From JBGTFE01 sp036403235 (GTDB lineage Bacteria; Acidobacteriota; Blastocatellia; Pyrinomonadales; Pyrinomonadaceae): a DNA stretch of 46,581 bases. The notes beneath the pieces were generated by a model that did no database searches, had not been told where the DNA came from, and worked only from the letters and a program-made list of their open reading frames with translations. The position numbers and the translations under genes are program-made. This document shows, one piece after another, positions 33,375 through 42,232 of the stretch; position 1 is the stretch's first letter, and each line of letters starts with the position of its first letter. The stretch spans positions 1-46,581 of the forward strand of contig DASWRI010000022.1 of the NCBI GenBank assembly GCA_036403235.1, read 5' to 3'.

Positions 33375-35936
33375 TTATCTTACTTTCAAAGTCGGGTCTC
33401 CGAGCAGAACCCACGAAAGTCTGACGTCGCGACCGCCGACGACAACCGTTTTCGCGTCTTTAATCAAATCGCCGATGCGCGGCATATTGCCCGCCGTTAT
33501 CTGACCGTAAAACTGAACCGCCATAACTTCCTGCACGTCCGGCGTCGTTTTTCCGGTCGATGTCCACGTCGCGACCGCACCGCCGTTCGATTTTATAAGC
33601 GCTTCGGACAAACTGTCGCTGTTGTTTATAAAGTAACCGTTAAGACAGGTCAGCATCGTAAATAAAGAAAGATTGCTGTTGGTCAGAGCCAAAGCATCGG
33701 TTGAACTAAAAAACGAACTGGCCGACCAGAAACCGGTCGAACCGTGTCCCGAATAATTTACGATATATTTTCCCTGATTTATCGCATTTATCACATTTGT
33801 GTGCGCGTCCGTCTCCAATCGTCCGACCATCGCCGACTGCATATTCGCCGGAAGCTGCTGGCGCAGCCTGTCGCTTAATGATTCGAAATCATATCCGTTC
33901 GGCGCGTCAAAGGCGAAAAGCGCGCCGCGCGTTTGCCACTGGCCGACGGTTTGCTCGAAAGCAGTCGTTTTATTGAATGCGTGCGTAACCGCCAGGCCGT
34001 CCCGCACCGGAATTCTGCCGACGGCGATTTCGGATAAACCGTCGTCGTTAAAATCGGCGAGAGCCTCGTCGCTTCCGGTTTCCATATAAACCGTATCGAC
34101 CATTTTTGTCGGAACGTAGTTGTGATAGCCGGTTCCTTCAAAGTTTCTGTAATCGTAGTTGGCGTCGCCTAAAATAAAAAGATACTGCGGCGGCGTCTGC
34201 CAGTTGTTTTTCGCGTATTGCAGAAACGTTCTGATGCCGTCCGTGTTCATCGTGCCGTAGCTGTATTCGTCGTAGATATCTTCGACGTCGAGCACTTCGA
34301 CGGAAAATCCCTGTGCGCGGCGATAGTTCGCCCACGTGTTCGCTTCGGTCATCCAGTCTTTATGCGTCACAATCAGCAGGTTGGCGTTATGAGCCGGCGT
34401 CGCCAGCGTCGAAGGAACGTTTTGAATAATCGAAGCCGCCGATGCGACGGCCGAATCTTCAATCGCATACATCATATAGCTGCGATTGGCCGGAAGCCGA
34501 ACCGCATAAGTGCCGCCGTTTTGCGTAATCGGCAGATTTGTAATAAGCGCCGGGTCGTCGGGCCGACTCAAATCAAAAACCCGGATATTCGCCGATGAAA
34601 AGCCGGTCAGATTCGACGTGCGATAATAGTTCGTGTAAAAGCCGAGCTGATTATTTTTCGCTTCGTAAAGCCGCGAATAATTGACGCTGATTTTATCGAA
34701 AAAGCTTAAATCCTGCGTTCCGTTCATCGACGTCAACTGGAGCGTATTTGCGCCTTCTCTTAAAAGCGCGGTCGGAACGCCGTAATCTCTTGATATCGTA
34801 TCGGTATTTTCTCCCGCTAATGAGTCGAGTTCCTGGCCATTTAAAACGATGCGGATGTTGTGCGAGAAAAATGAATATCCCTGAACCGAAATTGAAATCA
34901 AAGTTTTGCTGACGCTGAAATCGACCGAAGACAGATTAAAGTTTATGGTCGCGCCCGTGCTGGCGATGACCGGGCCGAAAAAGTTGTTCGCGTCGCCGTT
35001 AAGAATGCTCGAAAGATATAACGAGCGTTCTTTTTGAGTAAACGTTTGGGCGTAGCTTTTGGCGACGACGTTTCCGGCAAACGGGCGTAGAATTCTCGTG
35101 CCCATTCGCTTTCCGTTCTGTTGTCCGGCAATCAGGAAATAAACCTGTAAATCGCTTTCGAGCGTATCGATTCCCTTCCCGTAAAACTCGATATAATCGC
35201 CGCTTCCGCCGACGATAATGCTTTGCTCGACGCCGTCTTTATACAACTGCCAGAGCGCCGGAGACGAATTTACGTCAAAGCCCGCGGCTTGCAGTTCGGC
35301 GCGCGTGACGCGAACGAGACCTTCTTTTCTGACGCCGATTTTGACGCCCGGCTGACCGGCCAAAAACCGCTGCGTATTCAAATCCGCCTGCAGAGTGTTG
35401 GCTTCTATCTCAGACGACAATTCTTTTGACAGAATCAAATCGCTTTTGATGATTTGCGAATTTGAATTATCGCTTGCCGCGCGCATCGCTTCGGTCGAAG
35501 TGCCGGTAAATTCCGACAAATCTTTGACGTATTGCGGAAAAATCGGATTCGAAGTTTGTCTCTGTCCTTCAGCATTCAAGCTTTCAATGTAATAAATTGT
35601 TCCGGCATTGCCGTCCGGGTCGAAAAAAGTATAATTCCCGCCAAAAGTCTGGTCTTCACGCGCCCTCAAATAGCCGCCCGGAATCATATTACGGCTGGCA
35701 AGCTGCGTATTTTTTCCGCTCGCACGATAAACAAAAAATCCTAAATTCTTCGTTTCCGATTCGGTCTGCCATCGAAGCCAGACGCCGCGGCCGTCGGAAA
35801 AAGCTTCCGCGCCGCTGTAAACAACCGAAGAGCCCTGCACAACCGGCTTGACTTTCGATGTTCGCGCTTTCTGCGCAAAGACGGACGAATTGAACACCAA
35901 AACCGTAAACATTAGAAATGCCAAAACTTTTTTCAT
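33375..35936 (-). CDS. secreted gingipain-like C25 cysteine peptidase
   Basis: About 853 residues, with a signal peptide (about 1-21), a beta-rich N-terminal region (21-500) and a C25 peptidase domain at the C-terminus. The catalytic dyad is His731 in NYSGHGSTGFW and Cys764 in MLTCLNGYF; the final LLGDPTLKVR is the conserved end of the catalytic domain. The protein stops right there: there is no Ig domain and no type IX secretion signal domain as in gingipains. It probably acts in the periplasm or on the surface. The ATG at 35936 begins the signal peptide; a GTG at 35945 is also possible. Ribosome binding site unclear. Confidence 0.9.
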   Translation of the reverse strand: MKKVLAFLMFTVLVFNSSVFAQKARTSKVKPVVQGSSVVYSGAEAFSDGRGVWLRWQTESETKNLGFFVYRASGKNTQLASRNMIPGGYLRAREDQTFGGNYTFFDPDGNAGTIYYIESLNAEGQRQTSNPIFPQYVKDLSEFTGTSTEAMRAASDNSNSQIIKSDLILSKELSSEIEANTLQADLNTQRFLAGQPGVKIGVRKEGLVRVTRAELQAAGFDVNSSPALWQLYKDGVEQSIIVGGSGDYIEFYGKGIDTLESDLQVYFLIAGQQNGKRMGTRILRPFAGNVVAKSYAQTFTQKERSLYLSSILNGDANNFFGPVIASTGATINFNLSSVDFSVSKTLISISVQGYSFFSHNIRIVLNGQELDSLAGENTDTISRDYGVPTALLREGANTLQLTSMNGTQDLSFFDKISVNYSRLYEAKNNQLGFYTNYYRTSNLTGFSSANIRVFDLSRPDDPALITNLPITQNGGTYAVRLPANRSYMMYAIEDSAVASAASIIQNVPSTLATPAHNANLLIVTHKDWMTEANTWANYRRAQGFSVEVLDVEDIYDEYSYGTMNTDGIRTFLQYAKNNWQTPPQYLFILGDANYDYRNFEGTGYHNYVPTKMVDTVYMETGSDEALADFNDDGLSEIAVGRIPVRDGLAVTHAFNKTTAFEQTVGQWQTRGALFAFDAPNGYDFESLSDRLRQQLPANMQSAMVGRLETDAHTNVINAINQGKYIVNYSGHGSTGFWSASSFFSSTDALALTNSNLSLFTMLTCLNGYFINNSDSLSEALIKSNGGAVATWTSTGKTTPDVQEVMAVQFYGQITAGNMPRIGDLIKDAKTVVVGGRDVRLSWVLLGDPTLKVR

Positions 35937-36169
35937 AAAATACACTCTGTCGTAAAACTCAAATTTTAGAAAAAACTTGAAAGATAAGGAATTGAATTTA
36001 AACTTGTCCCTTAGACTTTACAACTTTTTTTCTTTTTTGCCAAGATTTCTATCTAATATCTAAACTATTAACGCCGACGGTTTTTCAAAACAAATTAATT
36101 TTTTTACAATTTCAGTAAGCAATAATTTATAAATCGTTTTTCGTAGAATATTTAGCGACGGATTCAAAT

Positions 36170-37906
36170 ATGAAAAAACTAAACAATTCCCGAATTTTCG
36201 CGCTTTTTCTTTCAATCGCCTTTTTTCTTTCCATATTTCCAAGGGAAATGCGAGTCGAGGCCGCTTGGCGCGAGCCGGTCAGGGCGAAACACGCGATTGT
36301 TGCTTCGCAGCACGAACTGGCTTCAAAAATCGGCGCTGACGTGATGAAGCGCGGCGGCAACGCGGTTGATGCGGCGGTCGCGGTCGCGCTCGCGCTCGCG
36401 GTCGTCTATCCGGAAGCCGGAAATCTAGGCGGCGGCGGTTTTATGCTGATTCGCTTTAATGACGGCCGAACCGCCGCCATCGATTATCGCGAAATGGCGC
36501 CAATGGCGGCGAGCCGCAACGTGTTCGTCAAAAGCGACGGAAGCTTAATCAAGGGCGAAGGCTCCTCGACCATCGGCTATCGCGCTTCGGGCGTTCCGGG
36601 AACGCCGGCCGGACTCGATATGGCGTTCAAAAAATACGGCTCTAAAAAATTAACCTGGGCGCAGCTCGTCGAACCGGCCCGAAAGCTCGCGCAGGACGGC
36701 TACCCGCTGTCTTTCCGCCTCGCCAATCTGCTTGAAAAATACGCCGACACGCTCGAACAATACGACGACAGCAAAAGAATTTTTCTGCGCGGCGGCAATC
36801 TTTACAAGGAAGACGAAATTTTCAAACAGCCCGATTTAGCGCAGACGCTCGCGCGAATGCAGAAACTTGGCGCGAAAGAGTTTTATACCGGACGAACGGC
36901 CGAGCTTATCGCCGCCGATATGAAGACGCACGGCGGTTTGATAACGCTCGAAGACTTAAAAAATTACGAGGCGAAAGAGCGCACGCCGATTCGCGGAAAT
37001 TATCGCGGCTACGAAATCATCTCGATGCCGCCGCCGAGCTCGGGCGGAATCATTTTGATTGAAGCCTTAAATATGCTCGAAAAATACGATTTGCGAAAAA
37101 TGGGCTGGGCTTCGTCGGAAAAATATCACGTGCTAGCCGAAACTCTGCGCCGCACGTTTGCCGACCGCGCCGAGTTTATGGGCGACCCCGATTTTGCGAG
37201 CGTCCCGACCGCGACTTTGATTGACAAAAAATACGCCGCCCGGAGAAGCGAAAATATAAATTTGAAAAAAGCCTCGAAAAGCTCCGACATCAAAGCGGGC
37301 GAACTGAACGGCAAAGAATCGATGGACACGACGCATTTTACGGTCGTCGACGCCGACGGGACGGTCGTTACAAACACCTTTACAATCAACGATTTATATG
37401 GCTCGCGCGTGACCGCAAAAGGAACGGGAGTTTTGCTGAACGACGAGATGGACGATTTTGCGGCGCGTCCCGGAACGGCGAATATGTTCGGTTTGATTCA
37501 GGGCGAAAATAATTCCGTCCAGCCGAAAAAACGTCCGCTTTCCTCGATGACGCCGACCATCGTTTTGAAAAAAGACGGCACGCTCTGGTTTGCGGTCGGC
37601 GCGCGCGGCGGGCCGCGTATTATCACGGCTGTTTTGCAGGCCGTCATCAACGTCATCGACCATGATATGAACATCCAGCAGGCAATTGACGCGCCGCGCA
37701 TTCATCATCAATGGTATCCGGACGAGATTCTTTTCGAGCCGCTCGGAATGTCTTCGGACACGCAAAGCGCACTCGAAAAGCTCGGGCATAAATTTGCTGC
37801 CGAGCCGGCCTTTATCGCTTCGATGACCGGAATTATGATTGACGACGACGGTACGCGGCTCGGTGCGATTGATTCGCGCAGCGACGGTGTGGCCATCGGC
37901 TATTAA
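36170..37906 (+). CDS. ggt: gamma-glutamyltransferase, exported
   Basis: A 578-residue N-terminal nucleophile hydrolase with a signal peptide (about 1-30). The precursor self-cleaves before the nucleophile, predicted at Thr387 in MDTTHFTVVD, to give large and small subunits. Other family motifs (GGNAVDAAVA, GNLGGGGFM, SSGGIIL, RPLSSMTPTIV) are present. It hydrolyses or transfers the gamma-glutamyl group of glutathione and similar peptides in the periplasm. It is upstream of a lipoprotein gene on the same strand by 65 bp. Confidence 0.95.
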   Translation: MKKLNNSRIFALFLSIAFFLSIFPREMRVEAAWREPVRAKHAIVASQHELASKIGADVMKRGGNAVDAAVAVALALAVVYPEAGNLGGGGFMLIRFNDGRTAAIDYREMAPMAASRNVFVKSDGSLIKGEGSSTIGYRASGVPGTPAGLDMAFKKYGSKKLTWAQLVEPARKLAQDGYPLSFRLANLLEKYADTLEQYDDSKRIFLRGGNLYKEDEIFKQPDLAQTLARMQKLGAKEFYTGRTAELIAADMKTHGGLITLEDLKNYEAKERTPIRGNYRGYEIISMPPPSSGGIILIEALNMLEKYDLRKMGWASSEKYHVLAETLRRTFADRAEFMGDPDFASVPTATLIDKKYAARRSENINLKKASKSSDIKAGELNGKESMDTTHFTVVDADGTVVTNTFTINDLYGSRVTAKGTGVLLNDEMDDFAARPGTANMFGLIQGENNSVQPKKRPLSSMTPTIVLKKDGTLWFAVGARGGPRIITAVLQAVINVIDHDMNIQQAIDAPRIHHQWYPDEILFEPLGMSSDTQSALEKLGHKFAAEPAFIASMTGIMIDDDGTRLGAIDSRSDGVAIGY

Positions 37907-37971
37907 TAAAATAATTGTTTCATCTCGTCAACCGGCGTGATATTCTAAATAAAACGATTAAGGAGGGTAAT

Positions 37972-38865
37972 ATGTTTTTTGTAAAAAATAAAACATTAAT
38001 TTTTTCTAGTTTGATTTCTTCCGTTCTGTTTTTCGCGGCGTGCCCGGCGACGCCGACGACAAACGTCAATACCAATTCGAATCTTTCGGGCAACACAAAC
38101 AAAAACGCCAATTCAAATTCGGTAAATACCAATTCGAACGCTTCGACCGCGCCGAGTTCGGCAATCGATACGCGGGAACCGGACAAATATCAGGCGACCG
38201 TCAAGCTGAAATTTGAAACGACCGGCGAGCAAAAACTGACGATTCCCGGCGAATTGCAGGCAAACGTCGCGCGCAGCGGCGAAAACCGGCGGATGGAATT
38301 TAATATGCCGAACGGCGACAAGGTAATTTATCTTGAAACCGGCGGGAAAAATTTGATTGTTCTTCCGAATCGCAAACAATATGCCGAGCTTAACAAGGAA
38401 ACGACCGGCATCGACGTGCGCTCGATGATGACGCCGGGCCAAATCGTCAATCAGGTTAAAAGCGTCAAAGGCGTCGAGCGCGTCGGCGAAGAAAAGTATG
38501 CCGACCGCGACGCGATAAAATATCAATACAACGCCGTTACCGATACCAGGACAAAAGCCGGAAACGTTGAAACCAAGTCATTTATCTATGTTGACAAGGA
38601 AACGAATCTGCCGCTTCATTCGGAAACCGATGCCGTTGCTTCGGGCAGTTATCAAGGCATTCAGGGCTTAAAACTCATTACCGAAATGACGAACATCAAG
38701 ACGGACGCGGACGCCGCTCTTTTCGCCGAGCCGACCGAATACGCCAAAGTTCAGCCCGAGCAGGTGAAACAGCAGGTCGATGCGATATTCAGCGTCGCGA
38801 CGGCTTTTATCACGCAGTTAATGAAATCAGCGCCGACGATGACGACCTCACCGGCGACGCCGTAA
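37972..38865 (+). CDS. lipoprotein with Asn-rich linker and LolA/DUF4412-like domain
   Basis: A 297-residue lipoprotein. The signal ends with FFAAC (Cys19), followed by a 50-residue Asn/Thr/Ser linker (TNTNSNLSGNTN style) and a beta-rich domain with VIYLETGGKNLIVLPNRKQY that resembles LolA-like or DUF4412 folds. AGGAGGG precedes the ATG at 37972, so the upstream frame to 37915 is not used. Function is unknown; LolA-like folds bind lipids or lipoproteins. Family call moderate. Confidence 0.75.
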   Translation: MFFVKNKTLIFSSLISSVLFFAACPATPTTNVNTNSNLSGNTNKNANSNSVNTNSNASTAPSSAIDTREPDKYQATVKLKFETTGEQKLTIPGELQANVARSGENRRMEFNMPNGDKVIYLETGGKNLIVLPNRKQYAELNKETTGIDVRSMMTPGQIVNQVKSVKGVERVGEEKYADRDAIKYQYNAVTDTRTKAGNVETKSFIYVDKETNLPLHSETDAVASGSYQGIQGLKLITEMTNIKTDADAALFAEPTEYAKVQPEQVKQQVDAIFSVATAFITQLMKSAPTMTTSPATP

Positions 38866-38875
38866 AAGCAGAAAA

Positions 38876-38950
38876 GCGAAAAATGAAATGGTGAAAAAGT
38901 TTTTTTGAGTTTTTTCTCAAATTACTTTTTCACACTTTCATTTTTTTCGT
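38876..38950. repeat. short-tandem-repeat palindrome upstream of a small gene
   Basis: GCGAAAAATGAAATGGTGAAAAAG on the left mirrors CTTTTTCACACTTTCATTTTTTTC on the right, with an inner TTTGAG/CTCAAA. Period near 7-8. Right edge is 15 bp before the next ATG. Confidence 0.8.
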
Positions 38951-38964
38951 TTCAGGAGCAAGCA

Positions 38965-39738
38965 ATGAACAAAGTTACGACATTTATTTTAGGTGCGATT
39001 TTAGGACTGCTTATCGGCGGCGGCGCGATTTTTTATTTTCTCGGCGGCGTTCCGAGCGCGGCGAAAAAACCTCCCGGCGAGCCGATTCAAGCGCCCGACG
39101 CGAACGGCTCTCCGGCCGGGACGGCTTCGGTCGTGCTCAATCAACAATTTTTCGACACGGTTTTGAGTACGATTTTCCGCGACATGAACGCGCCCGCATT
39201 TCCGCTTAATATAAACGGACAAAACGTTTCCGAAGATAAGCTCCAGCCTCAGAAAATCGCTTTTCTGCAAAATGACTGCGCCGGAAAAATTACGCTTCTT
39301 CCCGAAGGCAGCGGCGCTAAAACGAGCATCAGGCTGGAAAACGGGAAGATAAATGCGCCGCTCGCTTTTAGCGGAGCGACTTCTGTTTTCGGCAGTTGTT
39401 ATAATTTTTCGGGTTGGGCTCAGGCGAATCTGAATCTTCGATACGATGCGCAGCAGCAGACGGTTTTCGGTCAAATCGAAGTCGAAACGGTCAATCTCGA
39501 CGGCGTCACGCCGCTTGTCAGCGGAATCATCGCGCGGTTCGTGCAGGCGTCGCTCAACCAGCGCGTCAATCCGATTGTCATCCTGCGCGGCGAGCAGATT
39601 GCTCTCAGTCTGCCGATTTCCGCGACCGACGGAACGCTTAACGCAAAAGTTAAGGAAGTTCGCTCCGACATCAAGGAAAACGCCCTGAATCTTTATATAA
39701 CTTTCGATTTTGCAGGCACGAAAGGCAATCCGCTTTAG
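38965..39738 (+). CDS. unrecognised membrane-anchored protein
   Basis: A 257-residue protein with an N-terminal hydrophobic anchor (about 4-26) and a soluble beta-rich domain outside the membrane. CAGGAG precedes the ATG at 38965. The pattern (FFDTVLSTIFRDMNAP, later ALNLYITFDFAG) suggests a lipid-binding or LEA/DUF1439-like fold, but I do not recognise the family. It has two cysteines (CAGK and SCYNF) that may form a disulfide. Confidence 0.7.
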   Translation: MNKVTTFILGAILGLLIGGGAIFYFLGGVPSAAKKPPGEPIQAPDANGSPAGTASVVLNQQFFDTVLSTIFRDMNAPAFPLNINGQNVSEDKLQPQKIAFLQNDCAGKITLLPEGSGAKTSIRLENGKINAPLAFSGATSVFGSCYNFSGWAQANLNLRYDAQQQTVFGQIEVETVNLDGVTPLVSGIIARFVQASLNQRVNPIVILRGEQIALSLPISATDGTLNAKVKEVRSDIKENALNLYITFDFAGTKGNPL

Positions 39739-39740
39739 AA

Positions 39741-39789
39741 GGAACGGAAAGGGGAAAATAAAATTCTTACTATTTTCCGTTTTCCATTT
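39741..39789. repeat. short-tandem-repeat palindrome between convergent genes
   Basis: GGAACGGAAAGGGGAAAATA mirrors TATTTTCCGTTTTCCATTTC. Left words AGAAGGA, ACGGAAA, GGGGAAA have period 7. It separates the membrane-anchored protein from the zinc-ribbon pair. Confidence 0.8.
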
Positions 39790-39792
39790 CAT

Positions 39793-40341
39793 TTATTCTT
39801 CGTGGTCTAGGAGTTTCGTCGTGTGCTCGGTGACACTCGGCTGGGCTAAATCATTTGTATCGAGCCAATTTCCCTGTTTTGGCGGAGCGTAGTTTGAAAC
39901 CGGAATCGATTGCTGCGGTGGCAGCGCGTTCGTCGCTTTATTTCCGGCCAGATAATTTGGCGAGGTATTTACATTTTCCTGTCCGAACTGCGCCGGAAGA
40001 TTTTCCCCGGCTTCAAACAACATCGAGTAAATCATTCGAATCAGGCTGCCGCCGCCGAGCAGGATTGAGCTGATAATGACCGCATACGGTTCGGCGTCGA
40101 CGGCGATGGATATAACTGCAATAATCGGAATGATGATAAACGACAGCAAAAATATAAATAAGCCCTGTTTGAAGCCTTTTTTCTGAAAAAATTTCTTTTT
40201 TGAAATTTCGGTATTTTGATTTTGAGGCAAAGCGCCGCCGTTGTTTATAATCTGCGTGACGCCCGTCAGCAAAAGCCCGCAGCGCGAGCAAAATCTCGTA
40301 TCTTCCGTAACTTGTTTCTGACCGCAGCTCGGACAAAACAT
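39793..40341 (-). CDS. zinc-ribbon membrane protein with VTxxTTKLL tail (copy 1)
   Basis: A 182-residue protein. Two CxxC pairs (CPSCG, CSRCG) at residues 3-22 form a zinc ribbon; two hydrophobic helices lie at about 55-78 and 84-107, so both ends should face the cytoplasm; a Gln/Asn/Pro-rich stretch follows, with ALPPQQSIPVSNYAPP. The C-terminus is SVTEHTTKLLDHEE. The paralogue 9 bp upstream shares this layout and tail exactly in spacing. Function is not known; the tail resembles a phospho-acceptor (see findings). Confidence 0.8.
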   Translation of the reverse strand: MFCPSCGQKQVTEDTRFCSRCGLLLTGVTQIINNGGALPQNQNTEISKKKFFQKKGFKQGLFIFLLSFIIIPIIAVISIAVDAEPYAVIISSILLGGGSLIRMIYSMLFEAGENLPAQFGQENVNTSPNYLAGNKATNALPPQQSIPVSNYAPPKQGNWLDTNDLAQPSVTEHTTKLLDHEE

Positions 40342-40350
40342 AAATTTCTC

Positions 40351-40893
40351 CTATTCGTCTTTTTTCAACAATTTCGTCGTCCCGTCCGTCACGCTTCCCG
40401 GCTCGACCAGCTCGCCCGTGTTCGGCGCTCTCCAGGCCCCGGCGGGCGGCATATAGCTTTCGACCGGCTGGCTGGTCTGCGGCGGCAGAGCGTTTTGCCG
40501 TGCCCCGTAAAGATTCTGCGGCATCGCCTGCGAAAATTCCTGATTCTGCGGGACGAACTTTTTCGGCGCCGGCTTCAATATAAAAATTGAGACAATCAGC
40601 ATTATCAAGCTTCCAAAAAAGCCAATGATGGCCACCATTCCGGGCAGTCGATTAACGCCCGAAGCGCCCAGAATCGCGGGCAGAAGCATCGTAAAAATTA
40701 TAAACCAGAAAACGGTTACTAAAAATCCGTTTTTTCGCGTAAAGTAAGACTTTTTCTCGTTTATGTCGGCTAACTGCGGCAGAAAGCCGCCGTGCGATAA
40801 AATTTCCGAAACGAGTCCGAGCGGAAAACCGCAGCGCGAACAAAATTTTATTTCTTCCGAAATCTGTAGCTGACCACAGCGGGGACAATGCAT
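40351..40893 (-). CDS. zinc-ribbon membrane protein with VTxxTTKLL tail (copy 2)
   Basis: A 180-residue paralogue of the next gene: zinc ribbon CPRCG/CSRCG at 3-22, hydrophobic helices at about 57-78 and 84-107, an ALPPQTSQPVESYMPP stretch and the C-terminus SVTDGTTKLLKKDE. The two form a tandem pair on the minus strand, probably from duplication, with divergence everywhere except ribbon, ALPPQ region and tail. Purifying selection on the tail is implied. GGAGAAAAA precedes the ATG. Confidence 0.8.
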   Translation of the reverse strand: MHCPRCGQLQISEEIKFCSRCGFPLGLVSEILSHGGFLPQLADINEKKSYFTRKNGFLVTVFWFIIFTMLLPAILGASGVNRLPGMVAIIGFFGSLIMLIVSIFILKPAPKKFVPQNQEFSQAMPQNLYGARQNALPPQTSQPVESYMPPAGAWRAPNTGELVEPGSVTDGTTKLLKKDE

Positions 40894-40979
40894 TTTTTTC
40901 TCCAGATTGGCAAAAAATTTGGCTAAGACTTAACCTCTAACGAATTTTGGCACGAAATTGTTCAAAGTTCAAAAATCAA

Positions 40980-41137
40980 TTTCACCTACGAGACACAAAT
41001 AACACGGAGGAAATTAAAGCAGGATGGACTTCGATAAGCGGGATAATTTATTTTTTCTAATCTGCGTTATCGGCATTTGTCAGCGGTTAATTATTTCTTA
41101 AAAACTCTGTGTCTCCGTATCTGTGTAGTGAAATTCT
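40980..41137. repeat. nested composite palindrome
   Basis: The outer arms are TTTCACCTACGAGACAC/AACACGGAG and CTCCGTATCTGTGTAGTGAAA. An inner pair has CAGGATGGAC and GATAAGCGGGATAA against ATCTGCGTTATCGG. The words match those of 5624-5771. The 250-bp gap 40894-41141 holds nothing else seen. Confidence 0.75.
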
Positions 41138-41141
41138 TCTT

Positions 41142-41618
41142 TTAAACCCGCGGAAGCTTTTCGTCGGAAAACATTTGAAAAACGGCGAACGCGCGGCCTT
41201 GAAAGTTTTCGGCGCGGGCGAGCGTTTCGAGCAGGATTCGGGAAATTGATTTTAACTTTTCGGGCGCGGGCATTTCGCGGCGCAAATCTTCGTCGGAAGT
41301 AAAAAACTCGAAGCCTTTCCGGCGAGTCTGCTCGACTTCGTGCAAATATTCCGTAATTAAAGTGGTCGTCGAAAGCGCTTCGGGCAGAGTCCATTCGAAC
41401 GGGTCGTCCCAGAGTTTTGTCATGATTCCGCCGAAAGTCTGCTCGACCGCCGCCGCGCTCCGCAAAACATATTCGCCGCTTGAAAACATCGCGAAACTGT
41501 TTGGAATCTCGCGCGGTTTGAGAAAAAGCTGTTCGTTTGGAATCATTTGCACGAATCCGAGTGAACGCTCATGAAGGCGCAGGAATTGTTCGTCAAAAGA
41601 ATGAATAATCGATTTCAT
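41142..41618 (-). CDS. DinB-superfamily-like protein
   Basis: A 158-residue all-alpha protein whose pattern (FDEQFLRLHERSLGFVQMIPNEQLFLKPRE at the start, helical bundle after) looks like the DinB/YfiT four-helix family, some of which are metal-dependent thiol transferases. The usual histidine metal ligands are not obvious, so it may be a divergent or non-metal member. The stretch before its ATG is a terminator hairpin of the upstream gene. Confidence 0.6.
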   Translation of the reverse strand: MKSIIHSFDEQFLRLHERSLGFVQMIPNEQLFLKPREIPNSFAMFSSGEYVLRSAAAVEQTFGGIMTKLWDDPFEWTLPEALSTTTLITEYLHEVEQTRRKGFEFFTSDEDLRREMPAPEKLKSISRILLETLARAENFQGRAFAVFQMFSDEKLPRV

Positions 41619-41629
41619 AAAAAAAGCGA

Positions 41630-41656
41630 GCCGAAAAGATTTTAACTTTTCGGCCC
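41630..41656 (-). terminator. rho-independent terminator of the OB-fold lipoprotein gene
   Basis: GCCGAAAAG (41630-41638) pairs with CTTTTCGGC (41646-41654), extended by GCG/CGC. Read on the minus strand a T-run follows, ending at the start codon of the DinB-like gene. Confidence 0.8.
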
Positions 41657-41682
41657 GCCGGTTGTCATTTATATAAAAAAAT

Positions 41683-42057
41683 TTACTTGTCCTTAAATCT
41701 CCGGTCGTCCTCGATGATGACCAGACCGTAGTTTTTGCCGTTGTAATTGACGCCGTTTTGAACTTTTCCTTTGACGCCGAGCTGCGCGCCTTTAGTCGGC
41801 ACGCTTCTTTTGGTTATGACCCAGATTGAGCCGCTTCCGTCGTCGATTTTATAAATTCCGCCCTCGCCGTTTTTTATCAGCGGAATCGAAACTCCGTAGC
41901 TGTCCTTGACCGTTCCGGCGACGGCAACGTCTTTGTCGTAATATTTCGACGGATTGTTTTCGATGTCGGCGATACTCATTCGCTCCGGGCATGCCGCGGC
42001 GAATAATCCAATCATCAGAACCAAACTCAAAAGACAAAATACTTTTATGTTTTTCAT
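41683..42057 (-). CDS. small OB-fold-like lipoprotein
   Basis: A 124-residue lipoprotein; the lipobox is FAAAC near residue 23. The mature part (about 100 residues; NNPSKYYDKDVAVAGTVKDS..., GGIYKIDDGSGSIWVIT) follows the beta pattern of OB-fold/tRNA_anti-like domains found in periplasmic proteins. Ligand unknown. It is divergent from the TPR protein with 175 bp between, which should hold both promoters. Confidence 0.75.
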   Translation of the reverse strand: MKNIKVFCLLSLVLMIGLFAAACPERMSIADIENNPSKYYDKDVAVAGTVKDSYGVSIPLIKNGEGGIYKIDDGSGSIWVITKRSVPTKGAQLGVKGKVQNGVNYNGKNYGLVIIEDDRRFKDK

Positions 42058-42232
42058 TTATTCTCCTCTCGTTTCCAGTAAAATTTCGGGAGAGCCGATT
42101 CTTTCTACCATTAAAGATTCTATTTTACGAAAAAAGTTTGCAATCTTTTTATATTTTTGCCGCATCAGAATTGTTTCAAATTCCCCGCTTTGTTATAGTC
42201 CAAATATATTTTGTATCAGGAGATTTTTATTA

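Noticed and set aside
33375..35936. Type IX secretion cargo
   Set aside because: The protein ends at the catalytic domain and lacks a C-terminal sorting domain.
41954..42232. N-terminal extension of the TPR protein
   Set aside because: It overlaps the divergent lipoprotein gene and would bury the signal peptide.
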